A stretch of DNA of 64,000 nt from Catenulispora sp. MAP5-51 (GCF_041261205.1 NZ_JBGCCH010000003.1:62001-126000), one strand, 5' to 3'. Counted from the stretch's first letter, positions 39,439 through 48,525 are shown. A program made the numbers and translations. Notes: generated from the sequence alone by a model not told the origin.

Positions 39439-40071
39439 ATGATCGCCATGTACCCGACGCCGCCGCCCGCATGCGTGTCCGATGACGAGATCCGCCGCCT
39501 CCTCGCCCGGTATCTGGAGCTGCACCCCGACCAGGCCGAGCGCCTGCGGCCGTTCACGGACGCGCTGGCCGACCCCGAGCACGTGGCCGGCCTGACCGAC
39601 CGCCGCACCCTCCCCGGCCACGTCACGACCGGTGCCTTCGTCGTGGCCGCCGACGGCCGGCTGCTGCAGATCGCGCACAAGTCCCTGCACCGCTGGCTCA
39701 ACCCCGGCGGCCACACCGAGCCCGAGGACGCGTCCCTGGCCGACGCCGCCCGCCGCGAGCTGCGCGAGGAGACCGGCCTGGACGACCGGCACGTCACCCT
39801 CATCGGCGACCCGGTCCTGCCGCTGGCCGTCGACGCGCACCGGATCCCGGCCAACCCGGCCAAGGGCGAACCAGAGCACTGGCACTTCGACTTCCGTTAC
39901 GCCTTCCTGCTCGACGGCACCCCGGACACCATCGGCGTCGAGCTCCAACTGGAGGAGGTCGACGACCACCGCTGGATTCCCTTCGACCAGGCCGATCTCG
40001 GCGAGGACACCGCGCGCCTGGCGGCGGTCCTGGCCAGTGCTGTCACAAACCGCGCGGCCGAAGGGTCATAG
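39439..40071 (+). CDS. NUDIX hydrolase
   Basis: A 210-residue protein with a NUDIX domain at about residues 60-195. The box is GGHTEPEDASLADAARRELR followed by EETGL; the first acidic position is shifted (GGHxEPxD variant), which is common in this family branch. A preceding helical segment (RRLLARYLELHPDQAERLRP) suggests an extended substrate pocket. Likely hydrolyses a nucleotide or nucleotide-sugar pyrophosphate. The promoter of the following sigma gene lies inside its 3' end. Confidence 0.85.
   Translation: MIAMYPTPPPACVSDDEIRRLLARYLELHPDQAERLRPFTDALADPEHVAGLTDRRTLPGHVTTGAFVVAADGRLLQIAHKSLHRWLNPGGHTEPEDASLADAARRELREETGLDDRHVTLIGDPVLPLAVDAHRIPANPAKGEPEHWHFDFRYAFLLDGTPDTIGVELQLEEVDDHRWIPFDQADLGEDTARLAAVLASAVTNRAAEGS
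40041..40067 (+). promoter_or_regulatory. Candidate ECF41-dependent promoter
   Basis: TGTCACA (40041-40047), a 16-nt spacer, then GGTC (40064-40067). The published ECF41 consensus, as I recall it, is TGTCACA-N16-CGTC, so 10 of 11 bases match at exact spacing. It lies 75 nt before the ECF41 gene itself, which suggests autoregulation. Confidence 0.6.
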
Positions 40072-40115
40072 CAGCGACAACGTCATAGCTGCGACAAGGT
40101 CATGGCTGCGATAGC
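40065..40115 (+). repeat. Three tandem 17-bp repeats
   Basis: GTCATAGCAGCGACAAC, GTCATAGCTGCGACAAG and GTCATGGCTGCGATAGC follow one another without gaps. The first covers the NUDIX stop codon and the -10 part of the ECF41 promoter. Confidence 0.8.
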
Positions 40116-40141
40116 ACAGCGATGAGGGACAGGGGACCGCG

Positions 40142-41029
40142 GTGGACAGTACGGAATGGCTCGCCGAACGCTTCGAGGAGAACCGGCGCCATCTGCGAGC
40201 GGTCGCCTTCCGGATGCTGGGTTCCCTGTCCGAGGCCGACGACGCCGTCCAGGAATCCTGGCTGCGCCTGAGCCGCCAACGTGAGGAGCGCCTGGACGCC
40301 ATCGACAACCTGACCGGCTGGCTCACCACGGTCGTCGCCCGGGTGGCCCTGACCATGCTGAAGATGCGCGGCCGCGAGGAATCGCTGGAAGCGGTCCACA
40401 TCCCCGAGCCGATCATCTCGCCGGAGGACGGCCTGGACCCCGAGCACGAGGCGCTGCTCGCCGACTCGGTCGGCCTGGCCCTCCTGGTGGTCCTGGAGAC
40501 GCTGCAACCGGCCGAGCGCCTGGCGTTCGTCCTGCACGACATGTTCGCCGTCCCCTTCGAGGACATCGCGGTCATCGTCGACAAGAGCCCGGCGGCGGCC
40601 CGGCAGCTGGCCAGCCGAGCCCGGCGGCGGGTACAGGGCGCCGAAGCCATCCCGGACGCGGACCTGGGCCGGCAGCGGGAGGTGGTGAAGGCCTTCACCA
40701 CGGCCTCGCGAGGTGGTGATTTCGCCGCACTGGTGGCGGTCCTGGACCCGGACGTGGTGCTGCGCGCCGACTACGGCAGCCTGCCCGCCGGGCTGAAGCT
40801 GCTGCGCGGCGCCGAGGCTGTGGCGCGGCAGGCGCTGATGTTCGCCCGCTTCGCGGCGCACGCACGCCCGGCGCTCATCAACGGAGCGCCGGGGCGGGTC
40901 ACGATCGTGGACGGCAAGCCGGCGGCGGTCATGGGGTTCACGGTCGTGGAGGGGCGGATCAAGGAGATCAACATCCTGGCCGATCCGGATCGGCTGGCCG
41001 AGCTCGATCTCACGATATTCGAGGTCTGA
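40142..41029 (+). CDS. sigJ: ECF41-group sigma factor (SigJ-like) with fused NTF2-like domain
   Basis: A 295-residue sigma factor from GTG 40142. Region 2 (LRAVAFRMLGSLSEADDAVQ, then ESWLRL) and region 4 (LQPAERLAFVLHDMFAVPFE, then the HTH SPAAARQLASRARRRV) are intact. A SnoaL/NTF2-like domain follows from residue 180, the fused regulator typical of ECF41. The linker motif DGGGK is degenerate here (ADYGSLPAG), while the C-terminal NPDKL motif survives as ADPDRL. The usual partner gene (carboxymuconolactone decarboxylase or oxidoreductase) is not adjacent. Confidence 0.9.
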   Translation: MDSTEWLAERFEENRRHLRAVAFRMLGSLSEADDAVQESWLRLSRQREERLDAIDNLTGWLTTVVARVALTMLKMRGREESLEAVHIPEPIISPEDGLDPEHEALLADSVGLALLVVLETLQPAERLAFVLHDMFAVPFEDIAVIVDKSPAAARQLASRARRRVQGAEAIPDADLGRQREVVKAFTTASRGGDFAALVAVLDPDVVLRADYGSLPAGLKLLRGAEAVARQALMFARFAAHARPALINGAPGRVTIVDGKPAAVMGFTVVEGRIKEINILADPDRLAELDLTIFEV

Positions 41030-41051
41030 TCCGCCCTCGCGAAGGCCGGGC

Positions 41052-42980
41052 TCAGGGCCACACCAGGTTGTAGGTGAAGGCCACGATCAGGAACGACACG
41101 GCGCCGGTGGCGGTGACCGAGTACGCGAGCCGCCCGACCGGCCGCCACCACCCCAGCCGCCACGCGGCGGCGCTCCCGGCGATCAGGCCGACGGTGCAGA
41201 CCGCCAGCAGTGTGTTCACGGCGACCAGCAGCGTCAGCGAGGGCGAGCCGAGCATCACCTTCTCGGTGAAGGCATTGCTGTCGCCGGTCATCGTGAGCAG
41301 TTCGATGACGAAGCCGGTGGCCAGTAGTCCGGACACCCAGGCCAGCACGCGCGCGTTCCGGGCCCACCGCGAGTGTGCGGGCCGTCCGCGCAGCCGCCGT
41401 ACCAGTGCCAGGATCGGGAACGCCAGCAGGCCCGTCGCGAGGATTCCGGCGCCGCCGTAGAGCATCGGCAGGTGGAGCTTGGGGGAGTTGTACCAGGCCA
41501 GCCTGTAGTAGGCGATGGTCGGATCGATGGTGGTCGCCAGGTGGCCGTGGCCGTCGAAGACCAGGCGGTCCTGGCCGCCCTGCTCGGCGAATTCGCCGCT
41601 GCCCAAGGGGATCCAGCGCTGGTCGCCGATCTTCGGGTTCTGCGACAGTCCGTTCGTGGTCAGTGTGCCGTCCGAGTTCTCGATCACGGTCACGAAGGAG
41701 ACCAGGCCGGCGACCCGGGTGACCGCGCCGCGGCTGATCCGGTCGCTGCGGTAGCTGCCGGTGTAGCTGTCCAGCTTCGGGTCCTTGACCGGGGCCGGCG
41801 CGGTAGCGGTGGGGGTGGCTGCGGCGGACGCGCCGGCCCCGGCGGTCGGGAAGAGCTTGTCGACGACCTGGTTGATCAGGGCTTTGCCGTCCCAGCCGGC
41901 GATCCCGTCGGTGCCGTCGCCGTTGTAGACCACGTACACGCCGATGTCGCGGTCCGGCAGCAGCGCCATGTCGCCGTGGAAGCCGGGCACGTCGCCGTCC
42001 TTGAACAGGATCCGCTGCCCGTCGCGCGGCCGCTCCTCGAAGAAGTAGGCCATGCCCGGCAGCCGCGGATCCATCGTGAAGTGCTGCCGCTGCACCAGAT
42101 CGGCGACGCCGGCGCCGAGCCGCGGGTCCTTCGCCAGCTGCGCCATCATGAACTTCCCGACGTCGGTCGCGGTGGCCACGGTGCCCGCCCCGGTCGGCGA
42201 CCAGCCGCCGTACTGGCCGTTCTCCGCGGTCCAGCCGCTGCCTTCGGGGCGGTAGCCCTTCGCCAGGTTCGCCTGGATCGCGGGCGGATGCGGCTGCAGG
42301 AACGTCGAGGCGTCCATCTGGAGCGGTCCGAACAGGTGGTCCTGCATGTACTGCGCGAACGGCTCCCCGGAGACGCACTCGACGAGGTAGCCGGCCAGTG
42401 CGGCGCCGTAGTTGTCGTACGCGGCCAGCGTCCCCGGGGGCCGCACGCGCGACGGCTCGTTGTCGGCGAGGTACCGGCCCAGCGGCGGCACGTCCTTCGG
42501 ATCGGACACGGCGGCGCCGACCGGGTCGTCGTCGAAGCCGCCGGTGTGGGTGAGCAGGTTCTCGACGGTCACCGGGCGGCCCGGGAAGGCGTCGGTGATC
42601 TGGAAGCCCTTCAGGTAGGTGTTCACGTCCGCGTGCGGATCGATCTTCCCCTGCTGGATCAGCTGCGCGACCGCTGTCGCCGTGAAGACCTTGGCGATCG
42701 AGCCGGTGAAGAACTCGGTGCGCACCGGGTCCACGGGGGCGTCGGTCGCGGTGTCGGCCACGCCGTAACCCTGCGCGTACACGGTCTTGCCGCCGGCGAC
42801 GACCACCACCGCCGCGCCGGGGATTTTGTCCTTGGCGAGCTGTGCCGTGACAGTCTGGTCTATGAGCGAACCGATGCCCGTGAGGTTCGGGGCGGCGGTG
42901 GTGTCGGTCGCGGGGTGCGAGACGGAGCCGGTCATCAAGGAAGCGGCGAGAGTGATGCCGGAAACGATGGTCGTCCACAT
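41052..42980 (-). CDS. Membrane-anchored serine beta-lactamase/esterase-family protein
   Basis: A 642-residue protein. A signal segment (TTIVSGITLAASLMTGSVSH) leads to an extracellular class-C-beta-lactamase-like domain: SxxK nucleophile in FTGSIAKVF (about residue 97), YxN in AYDNYGAALAG, and a late GFHGD segment. A spacer domain follows, and the last 150 residues contain four membrane helices. Such proteins hydrolyse peptides or esters at the cell surface; true beta-lactamase activity is not implied. ATG 42980 follows GAGG. Divergent from a kinase with palindromes between, so perhaps regulated by that system. Confidence 0.85.
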   Translation of the reverse strand: MWTTIVSGITLAASLMTGSVSHPATDTTAAPNLTGIGSLIDQTVTAQLAKDKIPGAAVVVVAGGKTVYAQGYGVADTATDAPVDPVRTEFFTGSIAKVFTATAVAQLIQQGKIDPHADVNTYLKGFQITDAFPGRPVTVENLLTHTGGFDDDPVGAAVSDPKDVPPLGRYLADNEPSRVRPPGTLAAYDNYGAALAGYLVECVSGEPFAQYMQDHLFGPLQMDASTFLQPHPPAIQANLAKGYRPEGSGWTAENGQYGGWSPTGAGTVATATDVGKFMMAQLAKDPRLGAGVADLVQRQHFTMDPRLPGMAYFFEERPRDGQRILFKDGDVPGFHGDMALLPDRDIGVYVVYNGDGTDGIAGWDGKALINQVVDKLFPTAGAGASAAATPTATAPAPVKDPKLDSYTGSYRSDRISRGAVTRVAGLVSFVTVIENSDGTLTTNGLSQNPKIGDQRWIPLGSGEFAEQGGQDRLVFDGHGHLATTIDPTIAYYRLAWYNSPKLHLPMLYGGAGILATGLLAFPILALVRRLRGRPAHSRWARNARVLAWVSGLLATGFVIELLTMTGDSNAFTEKVMLGSPSLTLLVAVNTLLAVCTVGLIAGSAAAWRLGWWRPVGRLAYSVTATGAVSFLIVAFTYNLVWP

Positions 42981-43038
42981 GTCTCCAGCCTCGTGTCGCG
43001 GCCGGTGACCGGTCATTGGCTGTAGTACCCCTCCTGAA

Positions 43039-43070
43039 GGTGTACGTAGGTACACCCCACACTGGGTGTG
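43039..43070. promoter_or_regulatory. Two adjacent palindromes in a divergent promoter region
   Basis: GGTGTAC-GTAG-GTACACC (43039-43056) and CACAC-TGG-GTGTG (43058-43070, offset by one base) lie between the beta-lactamase-like gene and the kinase gene; candidate binding sites for the neighbouring LuxR regulator. Confidence 0.5.
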
Positions 43071-43114
43071 TAAGCCCCTCGCCCGGCCAGGGCCTGATGC
43101 CGAGACTTGAGGAC

Positions 43115-44413
43115 ATGACGAACACCACCACCGCCAAGCGAACGAGCGCCGTCCTGGAGGGCGGGTTCTGGTTCTTCGTGATGCTGGTCCCGATGCTGCT
43201 GGGCTACCTCGCACTCACGTTGGTGCTCGGCCTGGCCGGCATCGGGCTGGGCCTGCTGCTGCTGCCCCCGGCGGCGGTCTACCTGCGCTGGCTCGCCGAC
43301 CTGCGCCGCACCAAGGTGCACGCCTGGCGGGGGATCGAGATCCCGCGGCCGTACCGGGCCGAGCCGGAGTTCGGCCCCGGGTTCAAGGGCTACTGGGCGA
43401 AGACCCTGTTCCACGGCACCGACCCGGCGTTCTGGCGGGACGCGGCGTGGCTGGTGACCGACCCGGTGGTCGGGGCGTTGCTGGCGGTGCTGCCGATCGC
43501 CCTGGTGGCCGAGGGCTTGTACGGCTTCGTGATCAGCGCCCTGTGGGGCACCCTCGTCGGGCACGGCTTCAACGACTGGTTCGGCTTCGTCCACGTCCAC
43601 CACGGCAACGAGGGCATGCGCTGGGCCCCGGCGGCGCTCGGCGTCCTGGAGATCGCGCTGGGCTTCGCCATCGCGCCGAAGATGCTGGAGTGGCACGCCC
43701 GCTGGTCCCGCGTCCTGCTGGCCCCGACGCCGGCGCAGGTCGAGGCCCGGATGAAGCACCTGACCCAGACCCGGGCCGACGCGGTCGACACCCAGGCCGC
43801 CGAGCTGCGCCGGATCGAGCGCGACCTGCACGACGGCGCGCAGGCCCGGCTGGTCGCCATGGGCATGCACCTCAACGCGGCCTCGCAGCTGCTGGAGCGC
43901 GACCCCGCGGCGGCGCAGAAGCTGCTCACGGAAGCCCGCGACTCCTCGGCCAAGGCCCTGTCCGAGCTGCGCGACCTGGTCCGCGGCATCCACCCGCCGG
44001 TGCTGGCCGACCGCGGCCTGGTCGACGCGGTGCGGGCCACGGCGCTGGACTCGCCGCTGGACGTCCAGGTCCACGCCGAGGTGCCCGGACGGCTCGACGC
44101 GCCGCTGGAGTCGGCGGCCTACTTCGCGGTCAGCGAGGCCCTGACCAACGTCGCCAAGCACGCGCACGCCGCGCACGTCTGGATCGACATGAGCGTCGCC
44201 GGCGGCCTGCTGAGGATCACGGTCACCGACGACGGCATCGGCGGCGCGGACCTGGAGGGCGGCAGCGGACTGCGCGGGATCGAGCGCCGGCTTGCTACCT
44301 TCGACGGGATCCTCGCCCTGAGCAGCCCGCAGGGCGGACCGACCGTCGTGACCATGGAGCTGCCGTGCGTGTCGTCCTCGCCGAAGACCTCTTCCTCCTC
44401 CGGGACGGCATGA
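43115..44413 (+). CDS. Sensor histidine kinase (paralogue of the 13.8-kb kinase)
   Basis: A 432-residue membrane kinase with four membrane segments in a putative-sensor domain (residues 15-195). The DHp helix is RRIERDLHDGAQARLVAMGM (phosphoacceptor His), then LRDLVRGIHPPVLADRGLVD, N-box EALTNVAKHAHA and DDGIGGAD of the ATPase. These blocks are nearly the same as in the kinase at 13832. The last 49 nt overlap the response regulator. ATG 43115 follows TTGAGG closely; ATG 43097 is a possible alternative. Confidence 0.92.
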   Translation: MTNTTTAKRTSAVLEGGFWFFVMLVPMLLGYLALTLVLGLAGIGLGLLLLPPAAVYLRWLADLRRTKVHAWRGIEIPRPYRAEPEFGPGFKGYWAKTLFHGTDPAFWRDAAWLVTDPVVGALLAVLPIALVAEGLYGFVISALWGTLVGHGFNDWFGFVHVHHGNEGMRWAPAALGVLEIALGFAIAPKMLEWHARWSRVLLAPTPAQVEARMKHLTQTRADAVDTQAAELRRIERDLHDGAQARLVAMGMHLNAASQLLERDPAAAQKLLTEARDSSAKALSELRDLVRGIHPPVLADRGLVDAVRATALDSPLDVQVHAEVPGRLDAPLESAAYFAVSEALTNVAKHAHAAHVWIDMSVAGGLLRITVTDDGIGGADLEGGSGLRGIERRLATFDGILALSSPQGGPTVVTMELPCVSSSPKTSSSSGTA

Positions 44414-45009
44414 TCCGACTGCTGGAGGCGTACGGATTCGAGATCGCGGCGGCCGTCGGCGACGGCCCCGCGCTCGTCGAGGCGCTGGTGACCGAGCGCC
44501 CCGACGTGGCCGTGGTGGACGTGCGCATGCCGCCGACGTTCACCGACGAGGGACTCAGGGCGGTGCTGGAGGCCCGGCGGGTGGTGCCGGGCCTCCCGGT
44601 TCTGGTCCTGTCGCAGTACGTCGAGCAGCTCTACGCCGCCGAACTCCTCGCCGACGGCGCCGGCGCGATCGGCTACCTGCTCAAGGACCGGGTCTTCGAC
44701 TCGGACAGCTTCGTGGACGCGGTGAAGCGCGTCGCGGCCGGCGGGACCGCGATGGACCCCGAGGTGATCTCCAAGCTGCTGGCACGCGGCGCCCGCAAGG
44801 AGCCCCTGGGGGCGCTGACCGACCGGGAGCGCGAGGTCCTCTCGCTGATGGCCGAGGGCCGGTCGAACGCGGCGATCGCCGAGCGCCTGGTGATCACCGA
44901 GCGGGCGATCGCCAAGCACACCTCCAACATCTTCATGAAGCTGGGGCTGCCGGAGTCGGGGGACGACAACCGGCGGGTGTTGGCGGTGCTGGCTTATCTG
45001 AAGGCGTGA
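44365..45009 (+). CDS. LuxR/NarL-family response regulator
   Basis: A 214-residue regulator from GTG 44365, 5 nt after GGAG and inside the kinase gene. The receiver shows ED at 7-8, phospho-Asp in VAVVDVRMPP and Lys in YLLKDRV. The output domain reads LTDREREVLSLMAEGRSNAA, then ERAIAKHTSNIFMKL. It is the cognate regulator of the overlapping kinase and a paralogue of the one at 15297. It converges on the next regulator with 32 AT-rich nt between (CTATATATAAGG). Confidence 0.92.
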   Translation: MRVVLAEDLFLLRDGMIRLLEAYGFEIAAAVGDGPALVEALVTERPDVAVVDVRMPPTFTDEGLRAVLEARRVVPGLPVLVLSQYVEQLYAAELLADGAGAIGYLLKDRVFDSDSFVDAVKRVAAGGTAMDPEVISKLLARGARKEPLGALTDREREVLSLMAEGRSNAAIAERLVITERAIAKHTSNIFMKLGLPESGDDNRRVLAVLAYLKA

Positions 45010-45041
45010 CCTATATATAAGGACTCGCTGTTACTTTCGCT

Positions 45042-45743
45042 TCACTTCGTGCTCGGGTCGGCGTAGCCGTGGGTGAAGGCGTACTGGACGGCCTGGGCCC
45101 GGTCGCGGCAGCCGGTCTTGGTGAAGATGCGGTTGATGTGCGATTTCACCGTCGCCTCGCCGACGAACAGCTTCTTGGCGATCTCCCGGTTCGAGTGGCC
45201 CGCCGCGATCAGCCGCAGGACGTCGGCCTCGCGGGGGCTCAGGTCGTCGACGGGCTCGGGCTCGGCGCTGGGGGCCTTCGGGGCCTTCGCGGCGCTGTTC
45301 GCCGCGGGGCCGGTGGCGCCGCCGGTCGCCGCCGCCAGCAGCTGCCGCTGCACTGCCGGGTCCAGGATCGCCTGGCCGGCGGCGGCCGCCTTCACCGCGC
45401 GCTCGATGTCGGCGCGCTTCGCGGCCTTGGTCAGGTAGCCGAGGGCGCCGGCGCGCAGGGCGCCGACGATCGAGGCGTCGTCCTCGTAGGTGGTCAGCAC
45501 GACGACGCGGATGTCCGGGTTCGCGGCCAGGATGGTCGAGGTCGCCTCGATCCCGTCGGCGCGCGGCATGTTGAGATCCATCAGCACGACGTCGGGCGTC
45601 AGCTCGGCCGCCAGTTCCGCCGCCTCCAGGCCGTCGCCGGCCTGGCCGACCACGTTCACGTCGGACATGGTCTCCAGCAGCAGCGCCAGGCCTTCCCGCA
45701 CCGCTGCCTGGTCGTCGGCGATGAGTACTCGGATCTCGGTCAC
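45042..45743 (-). CDS. LuxR/NarL-family response regulator
   Basis: A 233-residue regulator from GTG 45743. Receiver: DD at 9-10, phospho-Asp in VVLMDLNMPRADG, Lys in YLTKAAK. An Ala/Pro/Lys-rich linker (about residues 145-165) joins it to the HTH (LSPREADVLRLIAAGHSNRE, then EATVKSHINRIFTKT). It lies 95 nt downstream of its kinase on the same strand. The frame stays open far upstream through the kinase and thiolase regions, but only this segment is a real gene. Confidence 0.92.
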   Translation of the reverse strand: MTEIRVLIADDQAAVREGLALLLETMSDVNVVGQAGDGLEAAELAAELTPDVVLMDLNMPRADGIEATSTILAANPDIRVVVLTTYEDDASIVGALRAGALGYLTKAAKRADIERAVKAAAAGQAILDPAVQRQLLAAATGGATGPAANSAAKAPKAPSAEPEPVDDLSPREADVLRLIAAGHSNREIAKKLFVGEATVKSHINRIFTKTGCRDRAQAVQYAFTHGYADPSTK

Positions 45744-45838
45744 CCCGGGATTCTCCCGCAGATGCCGCGGCGGCGCTCGATCTTCCTCATCGCCGGCCTG
45801 ATGCGGGCCCTGGTTCAGCCCGGCCCGCAGCCCGACCC

Positions 45839-46984
45839 TCAGCCCGGCACGACCGCCCGCACCGCCCAGTCGTCGCCCTCGCGCTCGGCCTCCAGCGTCC
45901 CGCCGGCCAGTTCCATCCGCTCCCGCAGCCCGCTGAGTCCGAAGCCGCCGCCCGAGTTCGTCAGCGGCCGCGCCGCGTCGGTCTCGGCGAGGTGGTTGGT
46001 GACCGTCAGCCGTACTGCGTCGGCCTCGTAGTACAGCCGGACGTCCGTCGCCTTGCCCGGCGCGTGCTTGCGGGCGTTCGTCACCGCCTCCTGTGCCGTG
46101 CGGTAGAGCGCCAGCGCCGCGTCGGCCGGGAGTTTGCGGGGTTCGCCGACGGTGGCCATCGTGCCGCCGTCGGCCGCGACCAGCGCGCCGATCATCTCCG
46201 ACAGCGGGCCGATGTCCTCGCGCAGCGCCTGGACCGCGCGGCGGCTCTCCACGAGTCCCTCGCGGGTCAGCTGGCCCGCGCGCTCGACGCAGCGGACGGC
46301 CTTGGCGATGTCCGGGTTCTCCTGCGTCAGCAGCGCCTGGGCCGCCTCGACCTGCATGGCCAGGGCGCCGAGGGAGTGCGCCAGGATGTCGTGGATCTCG
46401 CGGGCGATGCGGGTGCGCTCGCCGAGCACCGCGGCCTCGGTCTCGGCCGCCGAGGCGCGCAGGCTCTGCTCCAGCAGCTGTTCGGCCGTGTTCGCGCGCT
46501 CGGCGATGGCGTAGCGGATCATGCCCATGGCCAGGGCCGTCGCCAGGATCACCACGAAGCCCAGCACCGCCGTCGTCGACGCGCCGACCACCAGTGCGGT
46601 CGCGGTGAGGGACAGGGCTCCGGTCACCGCCACCGCCGTCGAGATCTGCGGCTCCAGGTTCGAGCCCGCGGAGAAGGCCGCGATCGCCGGGACGAAGATC
46701 GCCGGCCCCTGCTGCAGTATCGACAGCACGCCGCCGCTGAGTGCCAGCAGGAACAGCGGGTACTGGATCCGCCACTTGCGGATGTCGAACACGATCATCC
46801 CGATCCAGGCTGCCGCCACCACGGCCAGGGTGATCGTGATGGCCAGCCCGCGGCCGTGCAGGCCCGGCTTGGGGCTCACCCCGAACAGGGTGATGCCCAG
46901 GGCCACCAGACCGCCGCTGCGCAGGGCCTGGATGCCCCAGAAGTAGCCCTTGCGGTCCATCATGTTCGCTGTCAGCACTGCCAT
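45839..46984 (-). CDS. Sensor histidine kinase (HisKA_3)
   Basis: A 381-residue membrane kinase. Four to five membrane helices occupy residues 15-165, then the DHp helix GERTRIAREIHDILAHSLGA (phosphoacceptor His in REIHD), LREDIGPL, N-box EAVTNARKHAPG and GGGFGLSGLRERM of the ATPase. REIHD(I/V)LAHSL is typical of the NarL-kinase branch in actinobacteria. It is the first gene of a two-gene operon with the LuxR regulator. ATG 46984 was taken, but the internal MMDRKG start is also plausible. Confidence 0.9.
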   Translation of the reverse strand: MAVLTANMMDRKGYFWGIQALRSGGLVALGITLFGVSPKPGLHGRGLAITITLAVVAAAWIGMIVFDIRKWRIQYPLFLLALSGGVLSILQQGPAIFVPAIAAFSAGSNLEPQISTAVAVTGALSLTATALVVGASTTAVLGFVVILATALAMGMIRYAIAERANTAEQLLEQSLRASAAETEAAVLGERTRIAREIHDILAHSLGALAMQVEAAQALLTQENPDIAKAVRCVERAGQLTREGLVESRRAVQALREDIGPLSEMIGALVAADGGTMATVGEPRKLPADAALALYRTAQEAVTNARKHAPGKATDVRLYYEADAVRLTVTNHLAETDAARPLTNSGGGFGLSGLRERMELAGGTLEAEREGDDWAVRAVVPG

Positions 46985-47102
46985 GTCCCCGATCTTCTCG
47001 CTCCCGGCCCCTCCGGTGCTTCCAACCGGGGGTGGAATCCGGGTGGAAAGGTGGGCGGCGGCCTAGGGTGGGAAACCGGGTGTGTTCTCCCACACCCGGC
47101 AT

Positions 47103-47120
47103 TACCAAGCGGTAGCTTGG
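47103..47120. promoter_or_regulatory. Overlapping palindromes upstream of the thiolase
   Basis: TACC-AAGC-GGTA (47103-47114) and CCAAGC-GGTA-GCTTGG (47105-47120) share bases. The TACC-N4-GGTA form resembles TetR-family operators that control fatty-acid oxidation genes. Confidence 0.45.
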
Positions 47121-47213
47121 CGAACTACGCTGACACCGACACCATCGCGGCGCCGACCGCGCGGCCCTGAAGCCGGCAGGCGACCCCGGCCCCCCTCGCA
47201 AGGAGTGACCTTT

Positions 47214-48431
47214 ATGCCCGAGGCAGTGATCGTCTCCACCGCGCGTTCCCCGATCGGCCGCGCCTTCAAGGGTTCGATGACCTCCATCCGGCCCGACGAC
47301 CTCACCGCGCAGATGGTGCGGGCCGCGCTGGACAAGGTGCCCGGCCTGGACCCGCGCGAGATCGACGACATGTACCTGGGCTGCGGCCTGCCGGGCGGGG
47401 AGTCCGGCTACAACATGGGCCGCGTCGTCGCCACGCTGCTGGGCTACGACCACCTCCCGGCCGCGACCATCACCCGCTACTGCGCCTCCTCGCTGCAGAC
47501 CACGCGGATGGCCTTCCACGCGATCAAGGCCGGCGAGGGCGACGTCTTCATCTCCGCCGGCGTCGAGACCGTGTCGCGCTACGCCAAGGGCTCCTCCGAC
47601 GGCCTGCCGGACACCCAGAACCCGCTTTTCGCCGACGCGGTGAACCGCACCAACGAGTTCGCCGCCGGCGGCAAGACCTGGCACGACCCGCGCGAGGACG
47701 ACACGCTCCCGGACGTCTACATCGCGATGGGCCAGACCGCCGAGAACCTGGCGCAGATCAAGGGGATCTCGCGCAAGGAGCAGGACGAGTTCGGCGTCCG
47801 CTCGCAGAACCTGGCCGAGAAGGCGATCGCCGACGGCTTCTGGGAGAAGGACATCACCCCGATCACGCTGCCGGACGGCACCGTGGTCAGCAAGGACGAC
47901 GGCCCGCGGCCCGGCGTCAGCTACGAGAAGACCGCCACGCTCGCGCCGGTCTTCCGCCCCGACGGCACCGTCACCGCCGGCAACTGCTGCCCGCTGAACG
48001 ACGGCGCGGCGGCCGTGGTCATCATGTCCGACACCAAGGCCCGCGAGCTGGGCCTGACCCCGCTGGCCCGGATCGTGGCCACCGGCGTCACCGCGATGTC
48101 CCCGGAGATCATGGGCATCGGCCCGGTCGGCGCCACCCAGAACGCGCTGAGGAACGCCGGCATGACCATCGGCGACATCGACCTGGTCGAGATCAACGAG
48201 GCGTTCGCCGCGCAGGTCATCCCGTCCTACCAGGACCTGGGGATCGACCTGGACAACCTGAACGTGAACGGCGGCGCGATCGCCGTGGGCCACCCCTTCG
48301 GCATGACCGGCGCGCGGATCACCAGCACGCTGATCAACTCGCTGCAGTGGCACGACAAGCAGTTCGGCCTGGAGACCATGTGCGTCGGCGGCGGCCAGGG
48401 CATGGCGCTGATCCTGGAGCGCCTGAGCTAG
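47214..48431 (+). CDS. Acetyl-CoA acyltransferase (thiolase)
   Basis: A 405-residue thiolase. The acylated Cys90 lies in [14 protein letters not shown], the second-site His in [10 protein letters not shown] and the proton-donor Cys in [10 protein letters not shown], so the catalytic set is complete. NEAFAAQ and the substrate loop are also present. It cleaves 3-ketoacyl-CoA in beta-oxidation or condenses acetyl-CoA; the sequence does not decide which. AAGGAG 8 nt before ATG 47214 is a good ribosome site. Monocistronic, with a decamer repeat beyond its end. Confidence 0.93.
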   Translation: MPEAVIVSTARSPIGRAFKGSMTSIRPDDLTAQMVRAALDKVPGLDPREIDDMYLGCGLPGGESGYNMGRVVATLLGYDHLPAATITRYCASSLQTTRMAFHAIKAGEGDVFISAGVETVSRYAKGSSDGLPDTQNPLFADAVNRTNEFAAGGKTWHDPREDDTLPDVYIAMGQTAENLAQIKGISRKEQDEFGVRSQNLAEKAIADGFWEKDITPITLPDGTVVSKDDGPRPGVSYEKTATLAPVFRPDGTVTAGNCCPLNDGAAAVVIMSDTKARELGLTPLARIVATGVTAMSPEIMGIGPVGATQNALRNAGMTIGDIDLVEINEAFAAQVIPSYQDLGIDLDNLNVNGGAIAVGHPFGMTGARITSTLINSLQWHDKQFGLETMCVGGGQGMALILERLS

Positions 48432-48475
48432 TCGGCAGTCCCTGGCGTGGCCCCGCGCAGTCCGCGGGCCGCGCC

Positions 48476-48525
48476 ACAGCGCCCTACAGCGCCCTACAGC
48501 GCCCTACAGCGCCCTACAGCGCCCG
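48476..48525. repeat. Decamer tandem repeat
   Basis: ACAGCGCCCT is repeated five times (last unit one base changed). It covers the stop codon of the convergent gene at 48514, so changes in repeat number can alter that protein's last residues. Confidence 0.85.

Noticed and set aside
45042-48353. A 1103-codon open frame on the minus strand
   Set aside because: Only 45042-45743 matches a response regulator; the rest is the antisense or out-of-frame shadow of the kinase and thiolase, an effect of very high GC.
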